A stretch of 64,000 nt of DNA from Skeletonema tropicum (Eukaryota > Bacillariophyta > Thalassiosirophyceae > Thalassiosirales > Thalassiosiraceae). Positions within the stretch are counted from its first letter, which is position 1, and every line of letters starts with the position of its first letter. This document shows positions 45,408 through 55,348 of the stretch, in pieces. Below the pieces are notes generated by a model. That model was not told the origin of the DNA. It was given only the letters and a program-made list of their open reading frames with translations, and ran no database searches. A program made the position numbers and the translations under genes. The DNA lies in NCBI GenBank assembly GCA_037178625.1, contig CM074127.1, positions 4,402,001 to 4,466,000 on the forward strand, written 5' to 3'.

Positions 45408-45800
45408 CAGGGCTGTAAGTATACCCACTCCGTACCCACCGAAAAAATACCTAGGTATCAGGTATTTTTTGGGTATTGGGTGTAACTATTGCGTACGTAC
45501 CTGCTCGATTTCTATATGGGTACTTACCTGATACGTACGTACCTAAGGGTAACTACCTTCTGGGTACTCCTAATCAGGTACAAAAGAGCTCGAAATACCC
45601 GTAAAATAGCGAAATTTGAAATTTACCCCTGAAATAGCCGAAATTCTTCAGAAAAGTACCCATTCAAGGACCTAACTCGCACCTAACGGGGTCACCTAGG
45701 TAATGGGTACGTAACCATGTAATACGTACCCAGTCGAAAATACGGATGGGTATTACCCAATACGTAGGTACCTACGTTTTTTCGGAGTAGATAAGCCCTG
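45408..45800. mobile_element. hAT-like MITE with 8-bp target duplication
   Basis: The element starts CAGGGCTGTAAGTATACCCA and, read from the other end, starts CAGGGCTTATCTACTCCG. Both arms continue with an ACTCCG block and a CGAAAAAA tract. Identical 8-bp direct repeats ATCTGAAC flank it exactly (45400-45407 and 45801-45808). An 8-bp duplication with CAGGG termini is the signature of hAT-superfamily transposition. At 393 bp with no open frame it is non-autonomous. The interior is dense in GGTAC/GTACC/TACGTA motifs in both orientations, so the single strand could fold extensively. The intact target duplication implies fairly recent insertion. Confidence 0.85.
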
Positions 45801-45808
45801 ATCTGAAC

Positions 45809-46227
45809 GAACTCCCAGTTTAGAGTTCCAGCCCAGCTATTCCTCTCTAAGGTTAACCCTGAATGACGGTCAGGCCGCATAGGCCCGTTTTTGGCAGGTA
45901 CCGGATTCGCATAATCGAAAATGACTTCTTATGAACGAAAATGACTTCTTAGAAGCGCTGCATGCATGAAAGTAAATTCAGCAAAAATTTCAATAGAACT
46001 TAAAACATTACTTCTTCTTAAGTACTGCATGCTTGCATTTTACGGGTACTTCGATGCATTGCTTGGAGATCCCAGATGGAGTTAATGCGACAGTAACTTC
46101 ACCCATTCTTCAACATTGTTCACGAACAAGCAAAGCAAAAGAAGCGTTCTGTGCAGTCTCCAAATCAGTGTTCGTCCATAAAAAACTGAACCGAATCACC
46201 GAGAAGCGAATACATTACCACACCACC
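45809..46227. other. Intergenic region upstream of unknown gene
   Basis: The frame of the next gene is open from 46033, so part of this could be coding if an earlier ATG (46033 or 46054) is used. A direct repeat AAAATGACTTCTTA occurs twice near 45918 and 45938. Confidence 0.4.
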
Positions 46228-46824
46228 ATGAACAACTACAAGAGCGGGCCAACAGTGTTTAGTAGAAACTACCCTCCAAGTATGGAAGTTTGTGAGCCGT
46301 TGAAGAGGAGACCTCGAGCATCATCTCTGGTCGAGCACCGTCCTGGTGAGATGATAGAAGACTGGCCTACCTCACCTGCTCACCAACGCGCAGTCAGCTT
46401 CTCTGAGTTTTCCTCCTTATATTCATATGAGAAGGCGATGACTCCAGCGAATGAATTGTTCTACACAAGTTCTGAACGCACTTTCATTTCGAGGCGTGAT
46501 ACTGTCCAGGAAGCTGCACGCATCAGAAGGGTGCTTCGTGTAGGAATGGAAGCAAGTGATTCGGACGTACCCCCAACCCTTGCTCAATGCGGCTTGGAAG
46601 GCCACGAGATTGTAGGGATTGAGCACCTTGTGCTCCACAAAGTACCAAAGAAGACTTCCAAGATAAGGAAACTACATTCTCAAAATGTTCTCCAGGAACA
46701 AGAGAAACAGCGGACTTCAAGCCGGAATGACCCAGATCGCTTAGCTGCGCAATCAGCAATTATTAGTGAAAAGTCATCACTCCAGGCAAGAACGCGAGCA
46801 GATGTTGCCTTCAGTATGAAATAA
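46228..46824 (+). CDS. Unknown diatom-type protein with RTRADVAFSMK C-terminus
   Basis: 198 residues from MNNYKSGPTVFSRNYPPSME; ACCACCATG gives good context for this start, although the frame extends 65 codons further upstream. The C-terminal half looks structured and helical: SRRDTVQEAARIRRVLRVGM, GLEGHEIVGIEHLVL, and a basic KVPKKTSKIRKLHSQNVLQE coiled segment. It ends DPDRLAAQSAIISEKSS then ARTRADVAFSMK. The ordered texture supports a real gene. I recognise no named domain and propose no function. Confidence 0.55.
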   Translation: MNNYKSGPTVFSRNYPPSMEVCEPLKRRPRASSLVEHRPGEMIEDWPTSPAHQRAVSFSEFSSLYSYEKAMTPANELFYTSSERTFISRRDTVQEAARIRRVLRVGMEASDSDVPPTLAQCGLEGHEIVGIEHLVLHKVPKKTSKIRKLHSQNVLQEQEKQRTSSRNDPDRLAAQSAIISEKSSLQARTRADVAFSMK

Positions 46825-47095
46825 TGGCGAATAAGCACAGAATGTTTTGTGAATATGTAGAAAGTTCATCGGATTAGATATCTAATCTGATTCACTTTGC
46901 AGTTTTGTTTCTATGTACTTAGTCTAGAGTCAATATTTTTTTACCTAAATAAATTAAAAAGTTTAACTGAAACTGCACAAAGAAGTATCTGACTCGAAGT
47001 GATGCATCACCTGTTTCTGTTTAAGATTGTCTCTTCTGCGAACAACTCATATTGATGATCGTCTTCAAGATCTTACGAATATAAACGGCATCTCC

Positions 47096-49678
47096 TCACA
47101 CGAATAAGGCACTCTGCCACTTTTTTGACGTGCCCTTCAATCCACCGAAGGCACTCTTACCCTTCACTGCAAAATTCTTTGCGCTCCCCTTGACATCTTT
47201 CAATACACTGGTAGCCTTTGCCCTTGCGTCTGATGGTATCTTATCCTCACCTTTACGATCGGAACTCTCCTCTATCGTAGACCTTGAACCGGCACTAATG
47301 CTTGAGGCATGAGACTTTTCATCTTCAGAGATACGAATGGCAGTCATTGGCTTGACACCTTCACTTGATTGTTCTTCCTTGCGGCTGTGTCTCTTCGCAG
47401 TTTTTTTGCAGATCACAACTGGTTCCTCCTTACCACTGCTCCTCTGTAAAAGTTCTTCTGATGACAAAGATTCTGGCTGTGTAACGCTGGTATGAGGTGA
47501 TCGCCCGCTTCTCGAAGTCGCAGCTGACTTGCATCGTCTTTGCTTTCCCTCTAGAAGCGCTGGGCTACTTTTGGCAACAGATGGAGATCTTTCAGCTGAC
47601 TTGGTTGCCCTTTTCCCAGACAAATCATTACCTTCCGCACCCCGAACACGACCGGAATAGCTGCGGGAAGTCCGCTTTGATGATCGATCACCAGATGTTA
47701 CGGGCGACTTCTGGGGGGGATTAGAACGGCGAGGAGTACTTGTCTTCAACAGCCGCCTCTCCGAAGAGCGTTTCACAACTTCTTTGTTGTTACTTGACGT
47801 AGCATCTTGTTCTCGAGAGCTCTTCTTCTCAACCTCTATCTTACTCGGACGTCTGTTGACTGCTGACGCATTCCTATGAGCCGCAGACAATCGACGACTG
47901 CTTGATTTGTGTACCACCAGTTGCATCTCTCTCTCCTCTGGCGCATCAATTGGATCTGTACCAACTCTCATCCTAAGCCTCGACCTGGATCGCGACCTCG
48001 ATCGATCAACGGTTACATTCACGGGAGGAAATTGAGGTGGATCTGAAACCACTCCCTTCAATTCTGGGTGTCGAGAACGTAACTCGTTCGTGGACTCCGG
48101 TTGCATTTGATAAAGTTTTGCTGATGCAGAAGAGATGGAACTGGTCTCTGATTCAGCATCTTCATCGACATGATCTCCGTCATCGGTGACCACTTCTGCC
48201 GAATCATGAATTTTTACCACCTTTTCCTTTCGGTCATGGCTCGTTCTTCTACGATTCTGTCGTTGCTTGTCGGCAACGGTAACTTGATTGGCCCCCGGTT
48301 CCTCGTTTTCAACCTTTTGACGATGATTTTCCAACGCCGTCAAGACAGCCAACGATGGATGGACTGGCGAAGCAGACACTGGGGTAGTTTCCAACGCCGA
48401 CAAGACAGCCAACGGTGGATTGACTGGCGAAGCAGGCACTGGAGTAGGTGAATCAGGACGCTTACGTGGTTTTGATGCGGATTGCCTACCACCATCCCGA
48501 TACTGTCGACTTTTCCTCAACTCTGTTGAAGTTGAAGGAGCAGCAGCATTATCTTCAATACCCGTACTTTTCGAAGTAGAATGACGTCGTGTGCTGCTTG
48601 GTTTATTTTGTTCACTCTGTTGCTCGGCAACGTCTACATTCAACTTGCTCTTGCTCTTACTAAGCTCCCTACGTTGTTGGCGGATGTGTTTTCTTCGCAA
48701 TTCCTGACGGTATTCATAGATTTGTCTCTCCTCAGATGTGCGCGGCGGTGGTGGAGGTAGGGAGGTATCATCAAGGTGAATGTTTGGTATCATGATGATA
48801 GGATCTGATTCGTCATAATCGTCAGTATCATCGAGATGATCAGGTTCAGTTTTCACTCTGGGTACAATCGCCTGAGAATGTCCCTTGTCTTCTGAAGCTT
48901 CCATTGCCTTTTGCGTGAATTCCAATGCACGCTCGCGGTAGGAAGTCTTATTTTCCTTGGAATTATCAGTAGCTTCTGTTTTGTTGCTGCTGCTTTTAAC
49001 CCTTGTATTACTTTCTATCGCAGTCATGCTCTTGCTGTGTCGATGGTTACTGCGCTTGACTTTATCGTCCTCTTTCTTTTTCTCATCATCACCCTCACCG
49101 GACCGTGCAACTCTTTCCCGACTGGTGCTCCTCCTTTGAACAACATTTCTAGAGGATGAATTTAATCTTTCACTACCCGAAGCTCCTACACTCGCACTTC
49201 GACTCCGAGTCTTTCGGGTGGCACTTACGCTGCGCCCCCTTCCTCTAGCACCATCAGCAGGTGCCTGGCTGGATTTCCTCTCACTGGAACTGCGAGAAAG
49301 TCCCCTCCCTCTAGCACCATCAGCAGGTGCCTGGCTAGAGCTCCTCAACGAAGTACGCGAACTACTACGAGCCAAAGAACTGGAGCGCCTAAGTTGCCTC
49401 CCCCGCTCCGACGTCTCGGTCTTCTCAGCAATAAGCTTCGATTCCCTACTCACATGTGACACACATCTTCCAGGCATGTGATGCGTGCCTGCCCCCTTAG
49501 GACGGCTGCCGCACTTGTAGCATATTTTCCGTCGAACAACCCAGCGAGTGTTATTCTGTACTAGTTCACATAGCTGCACTTTCGGATGGAATTTGCACTG
49601 CCCCGTCAACGGATTCATGGAGGATTGCAGCCGGGAGGACAGAGACTGGGGAAGCGGTGGCGGTGTAGATTCTTTCAT
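47096..49678 (-). CDS. Large basic Ser/Arg-rich protein with N-terminal Cys/His motif
   Basis: A single exon of 860 residues. Near residue 26 is GQCKFHPKVQLCELVQ...WVVRRKICYKCGSR, a C-x2-HP...C-x2-C arrangement that looks zinc-binding and, from general familiarity, recurs at the ends of many diatom proteins of unknown role. The rest is low complexity, rich in Ser, Arg, Lys and Glu. It has two copies of QAPADGARGRG near residues 115-150, two of PVxASPVxPxLAVLxALE near 410-450, and an RSRSRSRLRMRVG stretch. A short ordered C-terminus (FAVKGKSAFGGLKGTSKKWQ) ends it. RS-rich composition would fit an RNA or chromatin role but does not prove it. Confidence 0.6.
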   Translation of the reverse strand: MKESTPPPLPQSLSSRLQSSMNPLTGQCKFHPKVQLCELVQNNTRWVVRRKICYKCGSRPKGAGTHHMPGRCVSHVSRESKLIAEKTETSERGRQLRRSSSLARSSSRTSLRSSSQAPADGARGRGLSRSSSERKSSQAPADGARGRGRSVSATRKTRSRSASVGASGSERLNSSSRNVVQRRSTSRERVARSGEGDDEKKKEDDKVKRSNHRHSKSMTAIESNTRVKSSSNKTEATDNSKENKTSYRERALEFTQKAMEASEDKGHSQAIVPRVKTEPDHLDDTDDYDESDPIIMIPNIHLDDTSLPPPPPRTSEERQIYEYRQELRRKHIRQQRRELSKSKSKLNVDVAEQQSEQNKPSSTRRHSTSKSTGIEDNAAAPSTSTELRKSRQYRDGGRQSASKPRKRPDSPTPVPASPVNPPLAVLSALETTPVSASPVHPSLAVLTALENHRQKVENEEPGANQVTVADKQRQNRRRTSHDRKEKVVKIHDSAEVVTDDGDHVDEDAESETSSISSASAKLYQMQPESTNELRSRHPELKGVVSDPPQFPPVNVTVDRSRSRSRSRLRMRVGTDPIDAPEEREMQLVVHKSSSRRLSAAHRNASAVNRRPSKIEVEKKSSREQDATSSNNKEVVKRSSERRLLKTSTPRRSNPPQKSPVTSGDRSSKRTSRSYSGRVRGAEGNDLSGKRATKSAERSPSVAKSSPALLEGKQRRCKSAATSRSGRSPHTSVTQPESLSSEELLQRSSGKEEPVVICKKTAKRHSRKEEQSSEGVKPMTAIRISEDEKSHASSISAGSRSTIEESSDRKGEDKIPSDARAKATSVLKDVKGSAKNFAVKGKSAFGGLKGTSKKWQSALFV

Positions 49679-51233
49679 GATAAACAGATGCTACACAATC
49701 AACAAATAGGTTAATAAAGACTGCTGAGGAGACGGTTAGGCCAGCGTATCTGGATGCCCAACGACCAACACAAATGTCAATAATGATGATAATACTTTAC
49801 CAACCTCGCTCACTGTTTTTGAAGCATGGGAACCGTGACCGTGAACCCAGCGTTTCAATTTTTGGCTACTGAGCTGAGCACTTTCTTCTTTTTTGAAGGG
49901 GGCCGGGCAGGGGCTGATATGATCTTACCGCAAACTTGTAGGGCGTTCTTGGAAACGGGTCTTTTCGTTGATAGATGGGGAGGCGGGGCATATCACGGTA
50001 AAAACTGTCTAACCTCCCGCCCCATATTTTCTCCTTGTATGTGGATAGCTTACAATACTACTTAGAAACAAGGCCACTTGCTAAAATAAGTATGAGCTTG
50101 TGACACCTTTGTTCCTGTGCATGAAAATTCAGGTAGTTATCAATATTGAAAACTTTCTGCTGTTACTTTCTAGTAGTCTTTCACACTAGGCAACTACTCG
50201 CTCTCTTTCGTCTAAACTAAAATTAAAACATAACTCAGTCCACGGCTCAGTCCTTTATAAAAAAGAAGTCCTGGTTTAGATTGGCAATTTGAGATGCTCG
50301 GGAGAGAAAGATTGTGTACATAATATGCATGAATAGGATCTTCTTCTCCAAACCAGGACTATTCGCTGCAGTTCTTCCGACGCTGCTTTTCAGCCTGAGC
50401 TTGTAGTTTGCTTTGAGATGCAGAGAGAGCAAGTGCAATAAATCAGGTAAAAAAAATGCACTCTAAATCTCCTAAGTAGACAATACCACACCTGCGAAAT
50501 GCAGCTACGATAGCTGCCTTGCTCTTGTTTCGGGCTATGTAAAAATAAATACAAAGTTAATCAGATTAGATATCTACGATACTAAAAGGGACATGTTTCG
50601 GGCTATGTAACAATAACAATAGGAATAGCCTTAGGCGCAACAGAAACTAACAGCTAGCTGACTAGAGGTTGGATCCAATACTAATGAGCTTTGTGTCAAA
50701 AGATATCGGGAAGATTCTTTTCATTCTCACATCCTTTGCTTGTACTTCTCTGTTTTTTCAGAGTGCAATCGAAAAATCATGCGCTAATCATAGCTTGCTA
50801 GACATGCTATGGATTGATACATAATCTTAAAACTCTGAGAGCACATCCTCGAGTGGATTCGGATTCAGTTGATACTACTTCATCCCAGCGCATCGGTTGC
50901 CCACCAAGTAGCCAGTAGTGGCTCGACAACCACTACCTGCAACAACACAGAATAATACAATTTAGATTAAGAACACACTTGAAAGCTAATTCAGAATTAG
51001 TACTTAAGGTACATTAGGTCCCCTCACTAGTGCCTCTATTGGTGGGTCTTGAGAGAGTCTATTATTTGGATATCATGAAGAATCCTTGCAATTATATTGC
51101 ATAGCCGTCAGTTGTTAGGACAAGCTTCTTCAATCTCATAGCGACAGTGAAGATGGTCCTTCAATCTTTGAGTTCAGCCATCAAAGACTTGGTTTCAGAG
51201 AAAGTATATTCATGTAAGTCCTAAATAGAAAAT
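49679..51233. other. Gene-poor 1.55-kb region
   Basis: No gene is supported. It contains the inverted repeat at 50267-50360, the direct repeat GTTTCGGGCTATGTAA at about 50527 and 50594, and a small perfect hairpin GTAGTGGCTCGACAACCACT near 50924. Non-coding RNA genes could be hidden here, but none is recognisable. Confidence 0.35.
50267..50360. repeat. Inverted repeat, 14-nt arms
   Basis: AGTCCTGGTTTAGA at the left pairs with TCCAAACCAGGACT at the right, with one mismatch and a 66-nt loop. It could be a stem in an RNA or the ends of a very small element. I see no flanking duplication. Confidence 0.6.
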
Positions 51234-51272
51234 TTACATCTCTCCAACAATTGGGATGGAGCCTCCGAGTTG

Positions 51273-51305
<33 letters not shown>

Positions 51306-51836
51306 AGCGGCACGGCCTTGGTTAAGCTCGACAGCACGCTTCTTATCTTGCCACTCTGGGGTTTGCTTGTCCCAGCCGAAGTCGAAACCATTACGGAAGT
51401 CTCCCTGGAATTGTGCCTCTCCGGTAACATCGGTCATAACCTTAAGCTCAAGGAAGCCGATGAAGGCAAGAGTCTGGATAAGAGCAGGGGTTGGGATAGC
51501 ATCAGGTCCGTTGATAGCGGCAAGACCATTGGGGTAGGAGTCGAAGGTGCTGTCAGGGGTGATGTTTCCGGGAAGGTGGTACCCAGCACGGGTGATGAGG
51601 TTTCCAACGAAGGCAAGTTGGGAAACACGTCCGTGCTTGAGCTCGACGTAACGAAGACGGTCGAAAGTCTCTTGGTCGGCACGGTCAAGGAAGCCAAGGG
51701 GATCCCAGAATCCAAGAGGAGCTTGGGCACCGAGCTCGCTCTCGAAAGCGTTAAGGGAGGTGGTGGTCTTGCCAACCTGAGCGGGGGCAAAGGCGGCGGC
51801 GGAGGCGATAGCGGCGGCAAAGATGACGGACTTCAT
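51234..51836 (-). CDS. Lhcf: Fucoxanthin-chlorophyll a/c-binding protein (Lhcf type)
   Basis: 200 residues in one exon. MKSVIFAAAIASAAAFAPAQ is the signal peptide plus the AFAP transit motif that sends proteins into the four-membrane diatom plastid. The mature protein has three thylakoid spans. Helix 1 has the EL/EIKHGR chlorophyll-binding motif (RLRYVELKHGRVSQLAFVGN). A middle span is TLAFIGFLELKVM, and helix 3 is AVELNQGRAAMMGILGLMVH. It collects light with fucoxanthin and chlorophylls a and c. It is divergently arranged with the next Lhcf gene and differs from it in the loop regions (LITRAGYHLPGNITPDSTFD) and in FGWDKQTPEWQDK. Confidence 0.95.
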
Positions 51837-52177
51837 GGTGGAAATAGAGATACTAGAGAGTGAGATTGTGAGGCAAGTGGGTGCGTGTAGGGTGTGTTGG
51901 CGGCATGCCGGCAGAGCCTTCCATTTCGTACGTGGTGTTGTTGAACTTTGATCAGGAAGATTTACGGTTCAACCTATAAAATATAAAATGGATACCCTCA
52001 ATAACGGTTCCGCAAGCGTCAGCATCAGAAGATTTAGCGAAGTGATGCCACTTGTATGGGGCCGGCCTGTACTTTCATGGACCCCAATGGCGCGCCTCAA
52101 AGATCCACCTCCGATCTTTCCTGCTGTCGATTTCTTTGACACACCATGCTCACAAAATACCATCCAAATAATCAACC
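51837..52177. promoter_or_regulatory. Bidirectional promoter between two Lhcf genes
   Basis: Only 341 bp separate the two start codons, so both light-harvesting genes must be driven from here. A TATAAAATATAAA stretch lies near 51975. No known light-response box can be named by eye. Confidence 0.6.
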
Positions 52178-52617
52178 ATGAAGTCTGTTATCTTTGCCTC
52201 CGCCGTCGCCACTGCCGCCGCCTTTGCCCCTGCCCAAACCGGCAAGGCCACCACCGCTCTTAACGCTTTCGAGAACGAGCTTGGTGCCCAGCCTCCTCTT
52301 GGATTCTACGATCCTTTCGGCATGCTTGACAACGCCGACCAAGAGCGTTTCGACCGTCTTCGTTACGTTGAGATCAAGCACGGACGTATCTCCCAGCTTG
52401 CTTTCCTCGGACAGATCACCACCCGCGCTGGATACCACCTCCCAGGAGCCATCGATGGTGCCGGTGACTCCTTCGACTCCTTCCCCAACGGTTTCGCTGC
52501 AATTGGAGGACCTGACTCCATCCCTGGAGCCGGAACTGGACAGATCCTTTTCTTCATTGGTCTTCTTGAATTGTTCGTCATGAAGGACTCCGCCAACGGC
52601 GCCGAGCCCGGTGAATT

Positions 52618-52653
<36 letters not shown>

Positions 52654-52795
52654 CTGGGACTCTTTCGATGAGGAGACCAAGCTTCAGAAGCGTGCTGTTG
52701 AGCTCAACAACGGACGTGCCGCCATGATGGGTATTCTTGGACTTATGGTTCACGAGCAACTCGGAGGATCCGTTCCAATTGTTGGAGAGCTTTAA
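52178..52795 (+). CDS. Lhcf: Fucoxanthin-chlorophyll a/c-binding protein (Lhcf type)
   Basis: 205 residues in one exon, with MKSVIFASAVATAAAFAPAQ as plastid-targeting region. Helix 1 carries RYVEIKHGRISQLAFLG and helix 3 carries AVELNNGRAAMMGILGLMVH. The central span is QILFFIGLLELFVM. The C-terminal third (NGYIDFGWDSFDEETKLQKR) is the same as in the downstream gene at 53432, while the loop after helix 1 (AGYHLPGAIDGAGDSFDSFP) differs. Codon use is strongly biased, as expected for highly expressed photosynthesis genes. Confidence 0.95.
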
Positions 52796-53431
52796 ATTTG
52801 CTACTTCTTAGCAGAGAAAGAAAGCTGTTCGCAATCTGTACGAGCTCCTTTTCAGCTCCAAGCAAGACTGCTCATACAAGTACCTCCTGAACACTAGCTT
52901 CATGTATGGTGTACAGTAGCTTCGTCAAACACCAGCAACAGTCTTGAAGATTGAAAGGGTTGTATATACGTAATTATTATAATCTAATAGACCTTCCAAT
53001 CCTCAACCAGCTGACTCTATCATATCATCTTCTATTAGATGTATCTATATTCTGATACCCAACTTTACTACTTGTCCATCTTCCTGCAGCAACAGCTCTT
53101 CCAGTCAAGCAGCTCTATATATATTAGGAGAATGGCATCAATTGGCATACTTTTCTACATTATTTTATTTGTATCTGGCATATCCTCGCTGTCCTCTTTT
53201 TCTCTTCCAGAGCATCATCATCTTCGCTTTGCATTTGTTCAGATCACAACGCACTTGTGTCTGAACTGTGTCGTCACATAAATTTAATTGCAATCAAACA
53301 GAGATGGTACGCACTAGATGAGAGAACAACCATTACCTTTCTGTGTGTTTTGTTTTCCGGAAGTTGCAGTCAAATCTTTCAGATCCACTTGCTCACATCC
53401 TCATAATTTTTTCTACAGAAACAAATCAACA
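52796..53431. other. Spacer between tandem Lhcf genes
   Basis: 636 bp containing the 3' region of one Lhcf gene and the promoter of the next. No coding signal is supported. Confidence 0.4.
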
Positions 53432-53865
53432 ATGAAGTCCGTCATCTTTGCCGCCGCCGTCGCCTCCGCCGCCGCCTTTGCTCCTGCCCAAACCGGCAAG
53501 GCCACCACCGCTCTTAACGCTTTCGAGAACGAGCTTGGTGTTCAGCCTCCTCTTGGATTCTTCGATCCTCTTGGACTCCTTGACAACGCCGACCAAGAGC
53601 GTTTCGACCGTCTTCGTTACGTTGAGATCAAGCACGGACGTATCTCCCAGCTTGCCTTCCTTGGTAACATCATCACCCGTGCTGGTGTCCACCTTGGAGG
53701 AAACATCGACTACGCCGGTGACTCCTTCGACTCCTACCCCAATGGACTTGCTGCCCTCTTCGGGCCTGACTCTGTCCCTGACAGGGGAACTGTTCAGATC
53801 TTCTGCTTCATTGGTCTTCTTGAATTGTTCGTCATGAAGGACATCCCAGGAACTGGAAACGAATT

Positions 53866-53901
<36 letters not shown>

Positions 53902-54043
53902 CTGGGACTCTTTCGATGAGGAGACCAAGCTTCAGAAGCGTGCCATCGAGCTTAACAACGGACGTGCCGCCATGATGGGTATTCTTGGACTTATGATGCA
54001 CGAGCAACTCGGAGGCTCCATCCCAATTGTTGGAGAGATGTAA
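53432..54043 (+). CDS. Lhcf: Fucoxanthin-chlorophyll a/c-binding protein (Lhcf type)
   Basis: 203 residues. The frame is open upstream, but MKSVIFAAAVASAAAFAPAQ marks the true start. The helix motifs match the two neighbours (EIKHGRISQLAFLGN; IELNNGRAAMMGILGLMMH). It is closest to the gene at 52178, sharing long stretches including ALNAFENELG and the whole C-terminal third, so the pair arose by tandem duplication. Differences concentrate in the lumenal loop (AGVHLGGNIDYAGDSFDSYP) and the central span. Confidence 0.95.
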
Positions 54044-54353
54044 ATAGTCTGATATATTTTGAATATCGAAATATGCTTCCAGCTCTGGTGTGCACCGTCA
54101 TGGTACCATTTTATAGAGTTCAGCCAAGAGTTTGGATGCAGCATCAGGGGATGTCCAAATTGTTGATACAATAACTTATACTAAAAACGTCATTTATCCT
54201 TGATATTATCACTCTTATGTTACACGTTTTTATTTTCACTTTCTCTATCCAAAGGAAATCTGACACAACATGATGTGACAAAATTTTGTCGAAGTACTGT
54301 GAGGCGAGGCGGTCTTAAACTTTGACCGGTCATAAACCTCGTGACTGTGACCA
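54044..54353. other. Convergent intergenic region
   Basis: 310 bp between the 3' ends of an Lhcf gene and the PH-like membrane protein. It is AT-rich with no element recognised. Confidence 0.35.
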
Positions 54354-55124
54354 TTACTTGTCCATGTTCTTAAAGTTTGCATTGAGCTCAATGAGCTCGC
54401 TACGAATATCACGTAGAATGGCATTTGTTTCCTCATTACTAAATCCTCTATCCATGGCAGAGTGTGCAGGCGGAGCAAAAGACAGTCGAGCTGGAGCGGA
54501 CTGATTATTATGTCCCTGTGCACTAGCTCGTTTCATAGCCCAGACAAGTTTCTTAAACTTCTGCGGCTCCTTTAAACCAGCGAGGGACAACTCATGAGAT
54601 GGACCTTCACCTCCTCCACCGCTAGAAGCTGTGTCCACCGTAACCACTGAGAGTACATTATCGATGCAGCAACATGTGGCACCAGCGGGTTCAGTTACAT
54701 CACAATCGGTGAGTTTGTCAAAGGGCACAGTTTTACTTCTCCTTCCCGCATCAGTGCAGTTTAGGCCGCAACCCGTCTTGTGCCGATCCTTTACGAACTT
54801 GATCCCATCTCGAGTTATAGCAACATGCTGCGAGTATACATCCCAATCGACCTGCAGCCGATAGAGACACGGGAGGCAATAAAATAATGTACCAAAAATC
54901 AGCACAGGCGGAAAGAGCATAGAAACGCAGGTAGTTTTTTTCGTGAATGATGCAATCTTTTCATAATCGAAATCAAAGACAGCGATCAATCCTTCCTCTT
55001 GATCGAAAAATGTATCTTCCCATCTCAATGTCCTCACAAGCTTGCCTACTTCGTCATCCTCAGGAAAAGTTACTTGTGAAGAAGCTGCCATTGTTTGGTA
55101 GGAATATCCCTCGACGTCGACCAT
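54354..55124 (-). CDS. Membrane protein with PH-like (bPH_2-type) region
   Basis: 256 residues in one exon; Met12 (MAASSQVTFPEDDE) is a possible alternative start. A hydrophobic hairpin (CVSMLFPPVLIFGTLFYCLP) is followed by VYSQHVAITRDGIKFVKDRH, a Cys-containing loop (TGCGLNCTDAG), then KTVPFDKLTDCDVTEPAG. The pattern of a membrane hairpin followed by a strand-rich VxxxxIxxxxGI...IPxxxItDV region resembles bacterial PH_2-type and related eukaryotic membrane proteins. Vicinal Cys residues (ATCCCIDNV) could be lipid-modified. The C-terminus has a short coiled coil (NAILRDIRSELIELNANFKN). No specific function can be given. Confidence 0.55.
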   Translation of the reverse strand: MVDVEGYSYQTMAASSQVTFPEDDEVGKLVRTLRWEDTFFDQEEGLIAVFDFDYEKIASFTKKTTCVSMLFPPVLIFGTLFYCLPCLYRLQVDWDVYSQHVAITRDGIKFVKDRHKTGCGLNCTDAGRRSKTVPFDKLTDCDVTEPAGATCCCIDNVLSVVTVDTASSGGGGEGPSHELSLAGLKEPQKFKKLVWAMKRASAQGHNNQSAPARLSFAPPAHSAMDRGFSNEETNAILRDIRSELIELNANFKNMDK

Positions 55125-55348
55125 GCATAAGCTACTCTTGGGTCAGCAGCAATATAGGTATTTGAGCCCACGACTGCCTTGTGATAACGACGTCCTGCAT
55201 GCAGTTGCCATGCAAGAGCAAGTTAGTTCAAATCAAGCAGCAAGAAAAGCAATGAACCGATATTGGCAAAAGAATGTGACGCCAGAGAAAGAATGTTGTT
55301 CCTTTCTTCTTTTTCTTTCTTGGATAGGATTCTCATTCTCGTATGAGT

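Noticed and set aside
46870..46892. Palindrome GATTAGATATCTAATC
   Set aside because: A perfect 16-bp palindrome, but isolated in an AT-rich 3' region; no second copy arrangement or element boundary supports a function.
49826..50065. 79-codon open frame upstream of the 860-residue gene
   Set aside because: Probably lies in that gene's promoter and leader; no protein-like texture.
51270..54007. Open frames of 190-200 codons antisense to each of the three Lhcf genes
   Set aside because: They mirror the sense genes exactly and arise from strong codon bias; their Ser/Val/Gly-rich composition has no protein-like features.
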